Assembly (NCBI RefSeq): GCF_030149515.1
Contig: NZ_JASBRI010000002.1
Location: 1 to 61,738, forward strand
DNA: 61,738 nt
Direction: 5' to 3'
Source: Maricaulis sp.
GTDB lineage: Bacteria; Pseudomonadota; Alphaproteobacteria; Caulobacterales; Maricaulaceae
Numbering within the stretch: position 1 is the stretch's first letter; each line of letters starts with the position of its first letter. The translations under genes and the position numbers were made by a program. This document shows positions 35,277 through 42,599 of the stretch, piece after piece. The notes below the pieces were generated by a model. It did not search any database, was not told the DNA's origin, and saw only the letters and a list, made by a program, of their open reading frames with translations.

Positions 35277-36230
35277 ATGCGTGACACTTATCTGGATCGA
35301 TTCACGAGCAAATGGTCCGATGAGGCGCGGCGCAAGTTTCGCCGCGAACCCGTCGTTATTCGGCATAACTATCACGAACATCACGCTTTTTCGGATATGG
35401 CGCTGGCCGCGCTGATCGAGCGGCACCCCCGCGATCTGATCGATTTCTGTACAATGGGCGACGATGCCACCGACCATGAAAGCTGGCGCGCCGGCGATCC
35501 CGGATCTCTGTCTGGCCTGGAGCTACTCGAAGCCGTGCGCAAGGGCAAGCTGTGGATCAATTTGCGTCACGCCATGGATCTCGACCCGGAATACCGGCCG
35601 ATTTTCGAAAAGATGCTGGACGACATGAAAAGGGCCGACCCCGGTTTCAAGCCGCTGCTGGCCGAGGCGGGCATCCTCATCTCCTCTCCCACGGCCCAGG
35701 TCTTCCTGCATTCGGACGTGTCGGAGACGATGCTCTGGCACATGCGCGGGGTGAAGCGCTTCCGAACCTATCCGCCGCGCCTGCCGTATCTGAACACGGA
35801 TGACGTCGAGGGCGTGCTGCACAAGGACAAGACCGAGGATGTCGCATTCGATCCGGCCTGGGACGCCGACGCCTTCACCGTGGACCTGCATCCCGGCATG
35901 GCCGCCAACTGGCCGCTGCACGGACCGCACCGGATCGAGAACCAGTCGGGCATCAACGTCTCCGTGCCGTTCGAGATATCCACGCCGCAGTCGCGGCTGC
36001 AGAATGCCGTCCTTTACGCCAATGGCGTGATGCGGCGCAGCTTCGGATATCAGCCCCGCTCGACGTCGACCGAGGGCTTCGGAGCCCTGGGCAAACGTCT
36101 GCTGACGGCAATGGTGAAAGTTAAAATCAAACTGCTCGGTGAACGCCAGCGGCCCATGCCCAAGAGCGAGCGGACCTTCGACATCGATCCTGCAGCACCC
36201 GAGGGGTTTGTGGACCGGCAAGTGGCATAG
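35277..36230 (+). CDS. JmjC/cupin-like protein (possible Fe(II) oxygenase)
   Basis: 317-residue cytosolic protein that looks like a cupin/JmjC-type beta-helix. The segment FLHSDVSETMLWHMRGVKRF has an HxD-like metal site followed by the W-H-x-x-G pattern of cupin_8/JmjC proteins. A distal histidine may be supplied by WPLHGPHRIEN. The C-terminal 70 residues are basic and unmatched to any family I know. Function and substrate unknown. ATG follows GGGAG eight bases away. It starts about 100 bases after mccA. Confidence 0.55.
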   Translation: MRDTYLDRFTSKWSDEARRKFRREPVVIRHNYHEHHAFSDMALAALIERHPRDLIDFCTMGDDATDHESWRAGDPGSLSGLELLEAVRKGKLWINLRHAMDLDPEYRPIFEKMLDDMKRADPGFKPLLAEAGILISSPTAQVFLHSDVSETMLWHMRGVKRFRTYPPRLPYLNTDDVEGVLHKDKTEDVAFDPAWDADAFTVDLHPGMAANWPLHGPHRIENQSGINVSVPFEISTPQSRLQNAVLYANGVMRRSFGYQPRSTSTEGFGALGKRLLTAMVKVKIKLLGERQRPMPKSERTFDIDPAAPEGFVDRQVA

Positions 36231-36333
36231 CCGCGTCCGGCACGAAGCGCAGGCAATCTGTCCATGATTTAAGACACAGGGCGCCCGGCAGGTGGTATCG
36301 GCCGGAGTGAGGGACCTGTATTCGGAGAGAACC

Positions 36334-37056
36334 ATGAACAAGCTCGTCTTGCCTGCGCTGTGCCTGGCTTTGGGCGGCGTGCCTGCCTGGTCCCAGGGTG
36401 CCGTGCCGACCGAACTCGCTTCCGCGCTGGAGCGCGCCGTGCCCGAGGGAGACGATGCGCACTGGCGCTTCCTGCTGACCTTCACGGGGGCGGAGGGCAG
36501 TGTCGTCGCTCATTTCGATGGCAGCCGGCCCGTGGAGGAGCGCTGGACCCTCATCGCGCCCGACGAGGCGGGAATGTCCGATGCCCAGCGCGAAATCTGG
36601 GAGGATATCGTCGATGAAGGCGATGACGAGGGCGAGGATGGCGGCCTTTTCTTCAGCGCCGGCGATGTGGCGTTCCAGCCTGGTACGCTGGAACTGTCCG
36701 GCGGGGGGGGGGGCGGGGCGGACCTGACCTATACATTCCGGCCGCAGTTCGATCCCGAAGACGAGGAAGAGGCGGCCTTTGCCGAGCATTTGTGCGGCGA
36801 GGTGACTGTCGGCGGCGAACCGGCCGGCGTGCGGCGTTTCCGTCTCTGGGCGCCGGAAAGCTTCAAGCCGCATTTTGCGGTCCGGGTCCATGCGTTCGAA
36901 ATGGAGCAGGAGTATTCCGAACTCGACGGCCTGCCGGCGCCCGTGCTGACGCGCATGACGCAGACCGTGTCCGGCAGCGCAGCCTTCCAGAGTTTCGAGG
37001 AACGTGTCGAGCTGGAATTCTCGGAAATCGAATATCTCGGCGACAGCGCCCGCTAG
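36334..37056 (+). CDS. Secreted acidic protein with internal poly-G tract
   Basis: 240-residue exported protein of unknown function; signal peptide MNKLVLPALCLALGGVPAWS. The mature protein is acidic (DEGDDEGEDGG; FDPEDEEEAAFAEHL) and beta-rich. An 11-base G run (36703-36713) encodes part of a GGGGGG stretch; slippage there would shift the frame halfway through the protein. The stop codon shares CTAG with the convergent membrane protein gene. ATG 36334 follows GGAGAGAA. Confidence 0.6.
   Translation: MNKLVLPALCLALGGVPAWSQGAVPTELASALERAVPEGDDAHWRFLLTFTGAEGSVVAHFDGSRPVEERWTLIAPDEAGMSDAQREIWEDIVDEGDDEGEDGGLFFSAGDVAFQPGTLELSGGGGGGADLTYTFRPQFDPEDEEEAAFAEHLCGEVTVGGEPAGVRRFRLWAPESFKPHFAVRVHAFEMEQEYSELDGLPAPVLTRMTQTVSGSAAFQSFEERVELEFSEIEYLGDSAR
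36703..36713 (+). repeat. G11 homopolymer within a coding sequence
   Basis: Eleven consecutive G bases in the middle of the secreted-protein gene, coding for glycine. It is the longest homopolymer I noticed in the window and is of a length that is mutable in other bacteria. Confidence 0.85.
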
Positions 37057-37478
37057 TGCAGCCGGCGCCAGAGGACCAGCAGGTAGAGCAGGAAAGCGAT
37101 CGCGGTCTCGAGGGCCAGTACGATCCCCGACAACCGGCCATCGTAGTAGGGATTGGTCAGCAGGTTGAACCAGATTGCCGCGTGCAGGCTGACCGAGAAC
37201 AGGTAGATCCACAAGGCCGTTTTCCGGCCGCGCAACAAGCAGACCAGCGCGGCCGGAATGCTGGCCAGGTAGATGAAGGCCACCGGCAGCAGGTAGAGCC
37301 GCATGTGGGCGACGATATTGCGCCCGTCCAGTCCGGCAACATGCCCGTCCCACCAGCCGGCCCATACCACCGGAATCGCCAGCAGCCAGAACGCCACCCA
37401 GGCGGTCTGAACCAATAATAGAACACAAGCGGTCGCATAGGCGGCCGAAACCGCGGTGCGGGACGTCGAACGCGACAT
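37053..37478 (-). CDS. Small membrane protein with NPYYxGxL motif (paralogue A)
   Basis: 141-residue protein with four hydrophobic helices. The C-terminal part LHAAIWFNLLTNPYYDGRLSG followed by a helix (here read in two pieces around NPYYDG) is shared with the gene at 38030-38461. ATG 37478 is chosen as the first start that leaves the helix set intact; 37535 adds a cysteine/arginine leader. Function unknown. Stop shares CTAG with the gene at 36334-37056. Confidence 0.6.
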   Translation of the reverse strand: MSRSTSRTAVSAAYATACVLLLVQTAWVAFWLLAIPVVWAGWWDGHVAGLDGRNIVAHMRLYLLPVAFIYLASIPAALVCLLRGRKTALWIYLFSVSLHAAIWFNLLTNPYYDGRLSGIVLALETAIAFLLYLLVLWRRLH

Positions 37479-37587
37479 GAAGATTATCCCCGAATCCCCG
37501 CCAGGGAGCGTAGGGCGCGCGCAGCACCGCTGCAAACCCGGTTTGCGTGATTTTGACCGCGCCGTGGAGTCGGCCTAACTCTCGGTC

Positions 37588-38025
37588 ATGGCCATGAACC
37601 TTGTGAAACTCTGTGTCGGCGTCTCTTCGGTGGAACAGCTCGAGGCCCACCGGGCGCGTGAAATCGCGGCGCGACAGGCTGCCGGAGAGCCGCCGGTCAT
37701 GGTGCATGTCACCCGCATGACGCCGGCCCGTCGCGAAGAGGTGGAAAATGGCGGTTCGCTCTACTGGGTGATCGCCGGCTCGATCCAGTGCCGCTCGGAG
37801 ATCGTGGCGCTGGAAACGCTTGAGGGCGACGACGGGATCAAGCGCTGCGCCATCGTCATGGCGCCGGACGTCATCCGCACCGCACCGACACCGCGGCGGC
37901 CCTTTCAGGGCTGGCGCTATCTGAAGCCGGAAGATGCGCCGCGCGATCTGGCGGGGCCGGGCGAGGGCGGCGAAGGCCTGCCCGAAGATCTGCGGGCCAA
38001 ATTGATGGAAATCGGTGCCTGGTAG
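37588..38025 (+). CDS. DUF1489 family protein
   Basis: 145-residue soluble protein of the alphaproteobacterial DUF1489 family, function unknown. Signature segments are LVKLCVGVSSVEQL at the start, VHVTRMTPARREEV, GGSLYWVIAGSIQCRSEIV, and RRPFQGWRYLKPEDAPRDL near the end. It sits between two inward-facing paralogous membrane protein genes. Start at ATG 37588, with a second ATG two codons later. Confidence 0.85.
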   Translation: MAMNLVKLCVGVSSVEQLEAHRAREIAARQAAGEPPVMVHVTRMTPARREEVENGGSLYWVIAGSIQCRSEIVALETLEGDDGIKRCAIVMAPDVIRTAPTPRRPFQGWRYLKPEDAPRDLAGPGEGGEGLPEDLRAKLMEIGAW

Positions 38026-38029
38026 CGCG

Positions 38030-38461
38030 TCAGCGCAGGCGTCCGGCGCGCAGGAGAAGCACCAGCAAGGTCAGAATCAGGAATTCCATAGGCAGGATGA
38101 GGACACCCAAATCGCCCGAATAATAGGGATTGCCGAGCAGGCGCAGCCACAGCGTAACATGGGAAACGATCGCAGCGGCATGCGTGTAGAGGCTCAGGCG
38201 AGAGCGCAATAGTATCAGACCCAACGTCACGTACATCCAGACGGCCATGGAGGTGAAAAGGGCATAGTCCAGCGCATTGAGCGAGGTGACGGCGTTGTAG
38301 ACGTCGATGCCGAATGCCTGCAGCGGGCTCGGGTTCACAACGATTTTGATGATCCAGAAGACCCAGACACTCAGATAGATATCCAAGGCGACGAGAAGGC
38401 CGATGGCTGCCCAGAACAGGAACTTGAAGCCGGTCAGGTCTGGTTGGTTACGGGCTCGCAT
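38030..38461 (-). CDS. Small membrane protein with NPYYxGxL motif (paralogue B)
   Basis: 143-residue protein with four hydrophobic helices. HVTLWLRLLGNPYYSGDLG and the following helix with an in-membrane glutamate (PMEFLILTLLVLLL) match paralogue A at 37053-37478 (NPYYDGRL, ALETAIAFLLYLL). Function unknown. The 3' end lies four bases from the convergent DUF1489 gene. Confidence 0.6.
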   Translation of the reverse strand: MRARNQPDLTGFKFLFWAAIGLLVALDIYLSVWVFWIIKIVVNPSPLQAFGIDVYNAVTSLNALDYALFTSMAVWMYVTLGLILLRSRLSLYTHAAAIVSHVTLWLRLLGNPYYSGDLGVLILPMEFLILTLLVLLLRAGRLR

Positions 38462-38512
38462 AGGTTCTCTTCCGGGCGCTCGGGACTGTGTGGCATGCCG
38501 CCGGGACGTTTG

Positions 38513-39286
38513 CTACCTGACTTCGGTTGAAATCCGTATTTCATGCAGAACCGGCCAGAGTTTGCCGGTCACATAGATCCGGCCTGTTGCCGCATCCCAG
38601 GCAATTCCGTTGGCAACGGCGTCGCGGCTGCCCTCAAGATTGTCCGGAACAATGTCTTCCAGATCGATCAGGCCGGTGACGGAGCCGGTCCCGGGGTCGA
38701 TGCGAACGATCATCGTAGACTGCCAGACATTGGCCCAGATTTCCCCGTCCACCCATTCCAGCTCATTGAGGCGGCGTACCGGCCGCCCGTTCAGCGTCAC
38801 GTCCAGCGTGCCGGTTTGCTCCAGCGTGTCGGGGTCGAGATAGCGCAGGCGCGCGCTGCCGTCGGACAGGACAAGACGGGAGCCGTCATGGGTCAGGCCC
38901 CAGCCTTCGCCGGGATAGCTGAAAGTGCCGATCCGCTCGAATGTGTCGGCATCGAAGATGAAACCCGTTTCCGAGACCCAGCTGAGCATGAAGATACGGT
39001 CGCCGAACCGAACCGATCCTTCGCCGAAATAGGGCGGTTCGATATCGGCCTGCTGCTGAACGTCGCCCGTGTCCAGCTCGACGCGCCGCAGACTGGACCG
39101 GCCGATCTGCCCGGTGCTCTCATAGAGCAGGCCGCCATGGATGAAGAGGCCCTGGGTGAAGGCATCGGGGTCGTGCGGATAGGTGGCGACGATCGCGGCC
39201 CGTTCGACGGACGGTGATTGCGCGGCGGCGGCCGGCAGCAGGAGGGTGAAACTGGCAAGAGCGGTCAGAAGGGTGCGGGCGAACAT
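38513..39286 (-). CDS. Glutaminyl-peptide cyclotransferase (five-bladed propeller type)
   Basis: 257-residue exported enzyme that turns N-terminal glutamine into pyroglutamate. It has a signal peptide (MFARTLLTALASFTLLLPAAAA). The plant/bacterial-type glutaminyl cyclase signature is seen in PHDPDAFTQGLF, LYESTGQIGRSSLRRV, GEGWGLTHDGSRLVLSDGSA, and RRLNELEWVDGEIWANVWQS, followed by NGIAWDAATGRIYVTGKLWP. A much longer reading to 40048 overlaps panC and is spurious. ATG 39286 has GGAA about eight bases upstream. Confidence 0.88.
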   Translation of the reverse strand: MFARTLLTALASFTLLLPAAAAQSPSVERAAIVATYPHDPDAFTQGLFIHGGLLYESTGQIGRSSLRRVELDTGDVQQQADIEPPYFGEGSVRFGDRIFMLSWVSETGFIFDADTFERIGTFSYPGEGWGLTHDGSRLVLSDGSARLRYLDPDTLEQTGTLDVTLNGRPVRRLNELEWVDGEIWANVWQSTMIVRIDPGTGSVTGLIDLEDIVPDNLEGSRDAVANGIAWDAATGRIYVTGKLWPVLHEIRISTEVR

Positions 39287-39336
39287 GAACGGTTCCACGG
39301 GCTTGTCGGTTCGCAAGCTTAGCCGGAAATCGGGCG

Positions 39337-40203
39337 TCAGGAAGGCCGTTTCACCGCTATATTGTCGATGAGCCGCGTACGTCCCAGCCGGACGGCACCG
39401 AGTACGCGCGCATTGCGGTCGATCGGCCCCTCGTCGAGCGGGGCGAGGGTCGCCGCACACCGGGCCTCGATATAGTCCACGGCGTCGAACGCGTCCTGCG
39501 CGGCTTTCAGGGCGTCGGCCTGAGCGTCGGCCCGGGGCGTGCCCGCCGTCAGCGCCGCGGCGAAAGAATTCAGAATGGCGTTCAGCCGGGCTGCGCGTGC
39601 GCGATCGTCCGGCGAGAGATAGACATTGCGCGAGGACATGGCCAGGCCGTCCGCTTCGCGTACGGTTTCTCCGCCGACGATATCGATGGGGAAGTCGAGA
39701 TCCCGGACCAGCTGCCGGATCACCATGAGCTGCTGATAGTCCTTTTCGCCGAAGAAGGCCATGTCGGGGCGGACCTGGTTGAAGAGTTTGGCAACCACAG
39801 TCGCCACCCCGTCGAAAAAGTGAGGCCGGGCCTCGCTTTCCAGCCCCTCTGCAGCCCCCCCGAGCGAGACGGTCGCCGAATACCCCTCCGGATACATGAT
39901 CCCGTTTGCCGGCAGGTAGATGAGGTCGCACTTTGCTGTGGCCAGTTTTTCCGCGTCCTCGACGACGGTACGCGGATAGGCGTCGAGATCCTCGCCGGGT
40001 GCGAATTGCCTGGGATTGACAAAAATGCTGGCCACCACACGATCGCAATGCGTCTTGGCGAGGCGGACCAGGGAGATATGGCCGTCATGAAGCGCGCCCA
40101 TCGTGGGTACGAAGCCGATGCGTAACCGGTCCTCGCGCCACGAACGGATGCGGGCGCGCAGGGCGGAAACGGTGGTGGCGTGAGGTATTTGAAGGTTCAG
40201 CAT
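39337..40203 (-). CDS. panC: Pantothenate synthetase
   Basis: 288-residue enzyme joining pantoate and beta-alanine with ATP. Both adenylate-binding motifs are present: PTMGALHDGH near residues 33-42 and the GEKDYQQLMVIRQLVRDL segment; NPRQFAPGEDLDAYPR and SSRNVYLSPDDR are also typical. ATG 40203 (Met-Leu-Asn) gives the normal length; the 47-residue longer reading runs through the divergent promoter region. panC lies beside mipZ's operon, as I recall for Caulobacter. Confidence 0.93.
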   Translation of the reverse strand: MLNLQIPHATTVSALRARIRSWREDRLRIGFVPTMGALHDGHISLVRLAKTHCDRVVASIFVNPRQFAPGEDLDAYPRTVVEDAEKLATAKCDLIYLPANGIMYPEGYSATVSLGGAAEGLESEARPHFFDGVATVVAKLFNQVRPDMAFFGEKDYQQLMVIRQLVRDLDFPIDIVGGETVREADGLAMSSRNVYLSPDDRARAARLNAILNSFAAALTAGTPRADAQADALKAAQDAFDAVDYIEARCAATLAPLDEGPIDRNARVLGAVRLGRTRLIDNIAVKRPS

Positions 40204-40250
40204 GGCGGGTCCGGAGCACTGACCGCTTGGGGGATAATAATAAGCGATGA

Positions 40251-40279
40251 TTGAAGCAAGCAGTCCGACTCGTTCTATA
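40251..40279 (+). promoter_or_regulatory. Candidate promoter of the SPOR-mipZ series
   Basis: TTGAAG (-35), 17-base spacer, TCTATA (-10). Start of transcription is expected at about 40286, only two or three bases before the lipoprotein ATG (40289), again suggesting a leaderless message. It faces away from panC in an 85-bp divergent region. Confidence 0.45.
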
Positions 40280-40288
40280 CACAGCGCC

Positions 40289-40909
40289 ATGAAAATCCTG
40301 CCTGTTTTTCTTTTCGCCCTGGGTCTTGCCGGATGCATGACCACAAGCGACCCCGCTATCAGCGATCCGGCCGCGATCGAGGCGCAGGTCGCATCGACGG
40401 GGCCGGCCCGGCTGGCCGATGCGACGGCGCGTGAACTGGCGCACCTCGCGCGTTTCCAGCCCGAGACACTGGAGGGGGTCTATCCGGAGTTGCGGGCCCT
40501 GGCGGCGGCCCTGGTCGGCGCCAGCGCCAATGGGGAGGCCGGCGAGCCCGTGGAATTTCCCGTGGCTCCGTCGCCTGCGGGCGACAGGCCTGCTCCGGCT
40601 GCCGAAATGGCCATCCTTGAGATGAGCGGAGCCCGGAGCCTGATGCACGCCGTGCACCTGGCTTCCTACCGGCGCGAGGACATGGCACGCCGCGGCTGGG
40701 CGGAATTGCGCGCCGCGCATTCAATGCTGGCCGATCTGGACGCGCGTCTCGAACTCGCCCATATCCCGGACCAGGGCGATTTTCTGCGGCTCAAGGCGGG
40801 GCCGCTGGACAGCGCGGACGGTGCCCGGGCGCTCTGCCGCGAACTGGAGGCAGCGGGCCGGTATTGCCGTGCCGTCGATTTCACCGGCCGGCCGCTGACG
40901 GATCGCTGA
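40289..40909 (+). CDS. SPOR-domain lipoprotein
   Basis: 206-residue lipoprotein: signal MKILPVFLFALGLAGC with lipobox LAGC. The middle is alanine/proline rich. The C-terminal 70 residues resemble a SPOR domain (DFLRLKAGPLDSADGARALC and the terminal RYCRAVDF), which binds glycan strands stripped of peptides at division septa. No ribosome binding site precedes ATG 40289. It lies just upstream of mipZ, which fits a role in envelope constriction. SPOR assignment is by pattern, not by profile search. Confidence 0.7.
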   Translation: MKILPVFLFALGLAGCMTTSDPAISDPAAIEAQVASTGPARLADATARELAHLARFQPETLEGVYPELRALAAALVGASANGEAGEPVEFPVAPSPAGDRPAPAAEMAILEMSGARSLMHAVHLASYRREDMARRGWAELRAAHSMLADLDARLELAHIPDQGDFLRLKAGPLDSADGARALCRELEAAGRYCRAVDFTGRPLTDR

Positions 40910-40917
40910 GCCACACA

Positions 40918-40942
40918 TTCGCGGCCGGGAGGGGGCCGCGAA
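40918..40942 (+). promoter_or_regulatory. Hairpin in the mipZ leader
   Basis: Perfect nine-base stem TTCGCGGCC / GGCCGCGAA with GGGAGGG loop, between the SPOR lipoprotein stop and mipZ. It is followed by AAGGGATTGGG, not a T-run, so it is not a classic terminator. The base of the stem touches the mipZ ribosome binding site, and it could affect mipZ translation or mRNA stability. Confidence 0.5.
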
Positions 40943-40957
40943 AGGGATTGGGTTGTC

Positions 40958-41845
40958 ATGACGAAACACACCGGCTTCCGTCTGCCCTCGCGCCCCCTCG
41001 GGCGTGTGCGCGAGGGCATTCGCGAAGCGCATGTCATTGTCGTGGGCAATGAAAAGGGCGGGGCCGGGAAATCGACCGTCGCCATGCATCTTGCTGTCGC
41101 CCTGATGCGGATGGGCAAGTCGGTCGGCGCGATGGATCTGGACCTGCGCCAGCGCACTTTCGGGCGCTATCTCGGCAATCGCGTGGCCTGGTGTGACAAG
41201 CATGGGCTCGGTCTGCCGCGGCCGGACGAAATCGCCCTTGCGCCGTCCACTCACCGGGATCTCGACCTGGCCGAAGAAGAGGAAACCGAACGCTTTTCCG
41301 AGGCCCTGAGCGATCTGAAAACGCGCTGCGACTTCATCGTCATCGATGCGCCGGGCGCCGACACGCTCTATTCCCGTCTGGCCCATTCCAGTGCGGACAC
41401 CATCATCACGCCGGTGAATGACAGCTTCATCGATTTCGACCTCCTGGCCGAGATCGATCCGGAAAGTTTTCAGGTCGGCAAGCCCAGCCTGTACAGCGAG
41501 ATGGTCTGGGAGTGCCGCAAGCGCAAGGCGGCGCTGCAGAAGCGCTCGATTGACTGGGTCGTGATGCGCAACCGCATTTCCATGCTGGACGCCCGCAACA
41601 AGCGCCGTGTGGGCGAGGGACTGAAAATGCTGTCCCAGCGCATCGGTTTCCGCCTGGCGCCGGGCTTTGCCGAACGTGTCATCTATCGCGAACTTTTCCC
41701 GCTGGGGCTGACCCTGCTGGATCTCACCGAAGACGGGTCGACCGTGACCTTCACCATGAGTCACGTGGCGGCGCGCCAGGAATTGCGCGACCTGCTGATC
41801 GTGCTCAAACTGCCCGGTCTCGAAGGGCAGACCATTCCGTTCTAG
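40958..41845 (+). CDS. mipZ: MipZ-type ParA/MinD ATPase, division-site regulator
   Basis: 295-residue deviant Walker ATPase. The P loop GNEKGGAGKST is at residues 30-40. MDLDLRQRTFGRYLGNR, FIVIDAPGADT, TPVNDSFIDFDLL, and ERVIYRELFPLGLTLLDL match MipZ rather than chromosomal ParA. In Caulobacter MipZ rides on ParB at origins and inhibits FtsZ, so that the ring forms at midcell. The N-terminus has about 20 extra residues before HVIVVGNEK compared with the Caulobacter protein; a GTG at about 41005 would give the short form. The DnaJ gene follows three bases later. Confidence 0.92.
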   Translation: MTKHTGFRLPSRPLGRVREGIREAHVIVVGNEKGGAGKSTVAMHLAVALMRMGKSVGAMDLDLRQRTFGRYLGNRVAWCDKHGLGLPRPDEIALAPSTHRDLDLAEEEETERFSEALSDLKTRCDFIVIDAPGADTLYSRLAHSSADTIITPVNDSFIDFDLLAEIDPESFQVGKPSLYSEMVWECRKRKAALQKRSIDWVVMRNRISMLDARNKRRVGEGLKMLSQRIGFRLAPGFAERVIYRELFPLGLTLLDLTEDGSTVTFTMSHVAARQELRDLLIVLKLPGLEGQTIPF

Positions 41846-41848
41846 ATC

Positions 41849-42310
41849 ATGATTGCCTTTGTCTTCGGATCCCTCCTGCTTGCCGCCTGCCTGGGCACGG
41901 CCTGGTGGTTCTCGCGCAAGAAGACCGAGGATGCGGCGCGGCTGGTGCGGATGATCCTGGGCAGCGGGGCGCTGATCGCCGGCGTGGTGATCAGCCTGCG
42001 CGGCGCGGTGGCGCTGGGGGCGCCGATCGGCCTGTTCGGCCTGGGCATGCTGGGCCACGCGGCCCGCAAACCCCAGCGCGGGCAAGGCGGGTCGCAGGGA
42101 CCGGCGCCGGCGCAGCCGGGCCGCATGAGCCTAGCCGAAGCGCGCGAGATCCTCGGCGTGGATGCGGACGCCGATGCGGATACGATTCGCCGGGCGCACC
42201 GGCAGTTGATGAAGAAGATTCATCCCGATACCGGCGAAGGGTCGGCGGCTCTGGCTCGCCAGGTCCAGGAAGCCCGCGATGTATTGCTCGATCATCTCGG
42301 GGAGATGTGA
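41849..42310 (+). CDS. Membrane-anchored DnaJ-domain protein
   Basis: 153-residue protein with two N-terminal hydrophobic helices (about residues 1-20 and 32-58), a glycine/proline-rich linker, and a C-terminal J domain: AREILGVDADADADTIRRAH and the HPD motif in KKIHPDTG. This resembles alphaproteobacterial Tim14/Pam18-like J proteins, which stimulate DnaK at the membrane. It is tightly linked to mipZ (three-base gap). Confidence 0.82.
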   Translation: MIAFVFGSLLLAACLGTAWWFSRKKTEDAARLVRMILGSGALIAGVVISLRGAVALGAPIGLFGLGMLGHAARKPQRGQGGSQGPAPAQPGRMSLAEAREILGVDADADADTIRRAHRQLMKKIHPDTGEGSAALARQVQEARDVLLDHLGEM

Positions 42311-42374
42311 CCGCCATCACAGGTTGTGCTATATCCTGAGGTTGTATCGTAGCGTCAATCGGAGGGAGAGCGGG

Positions 42375-42593
42375 ATGGGCAGGCGCAAGCCAAAAGGCGA
42401 TCTGTTCGGCTATACCAAGGTGCCGATCTATCCGCACGGTGAGGACGCCGACCGCATCGCGCTCGATATGCGGGCCCTGAGCGAGCAATGCTATCAGGCA
42501 CGACTGTCGCGCTCGGCGGCCCTGGCCGAAGTGGCCGCCCTGATGGTCGAGCTCGAGGGCCTGCTGATCGAAAACGAGGACGAGGCGCGCTGA
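42375..42593 (+). CDS. Small conserved-looking protein, function unknown
   Basis: 72-residue soluble protein with basic N-terminus (MGRRKPKGDLFGYTKVPIYP) and a helical remainder (DADRIALDMRALSEQ; LAEVAALMVELEGLL). Good ribosome binding site GGAGGGAGAG five bases before ATG 42375. It lies 64 bases after the DnaJ gene on the same strand. No family recognised, but codon use is normal and the gene looks real. Confidence 0.6.
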   Translation: MGRRKPKGDLFGYTKVPIYPHGEDADRIALDMRALSEQCYQARLSRSAALAEVAALMVELEGLLIENEDEAR

Positions 42594-42599
42594 CCCCGG

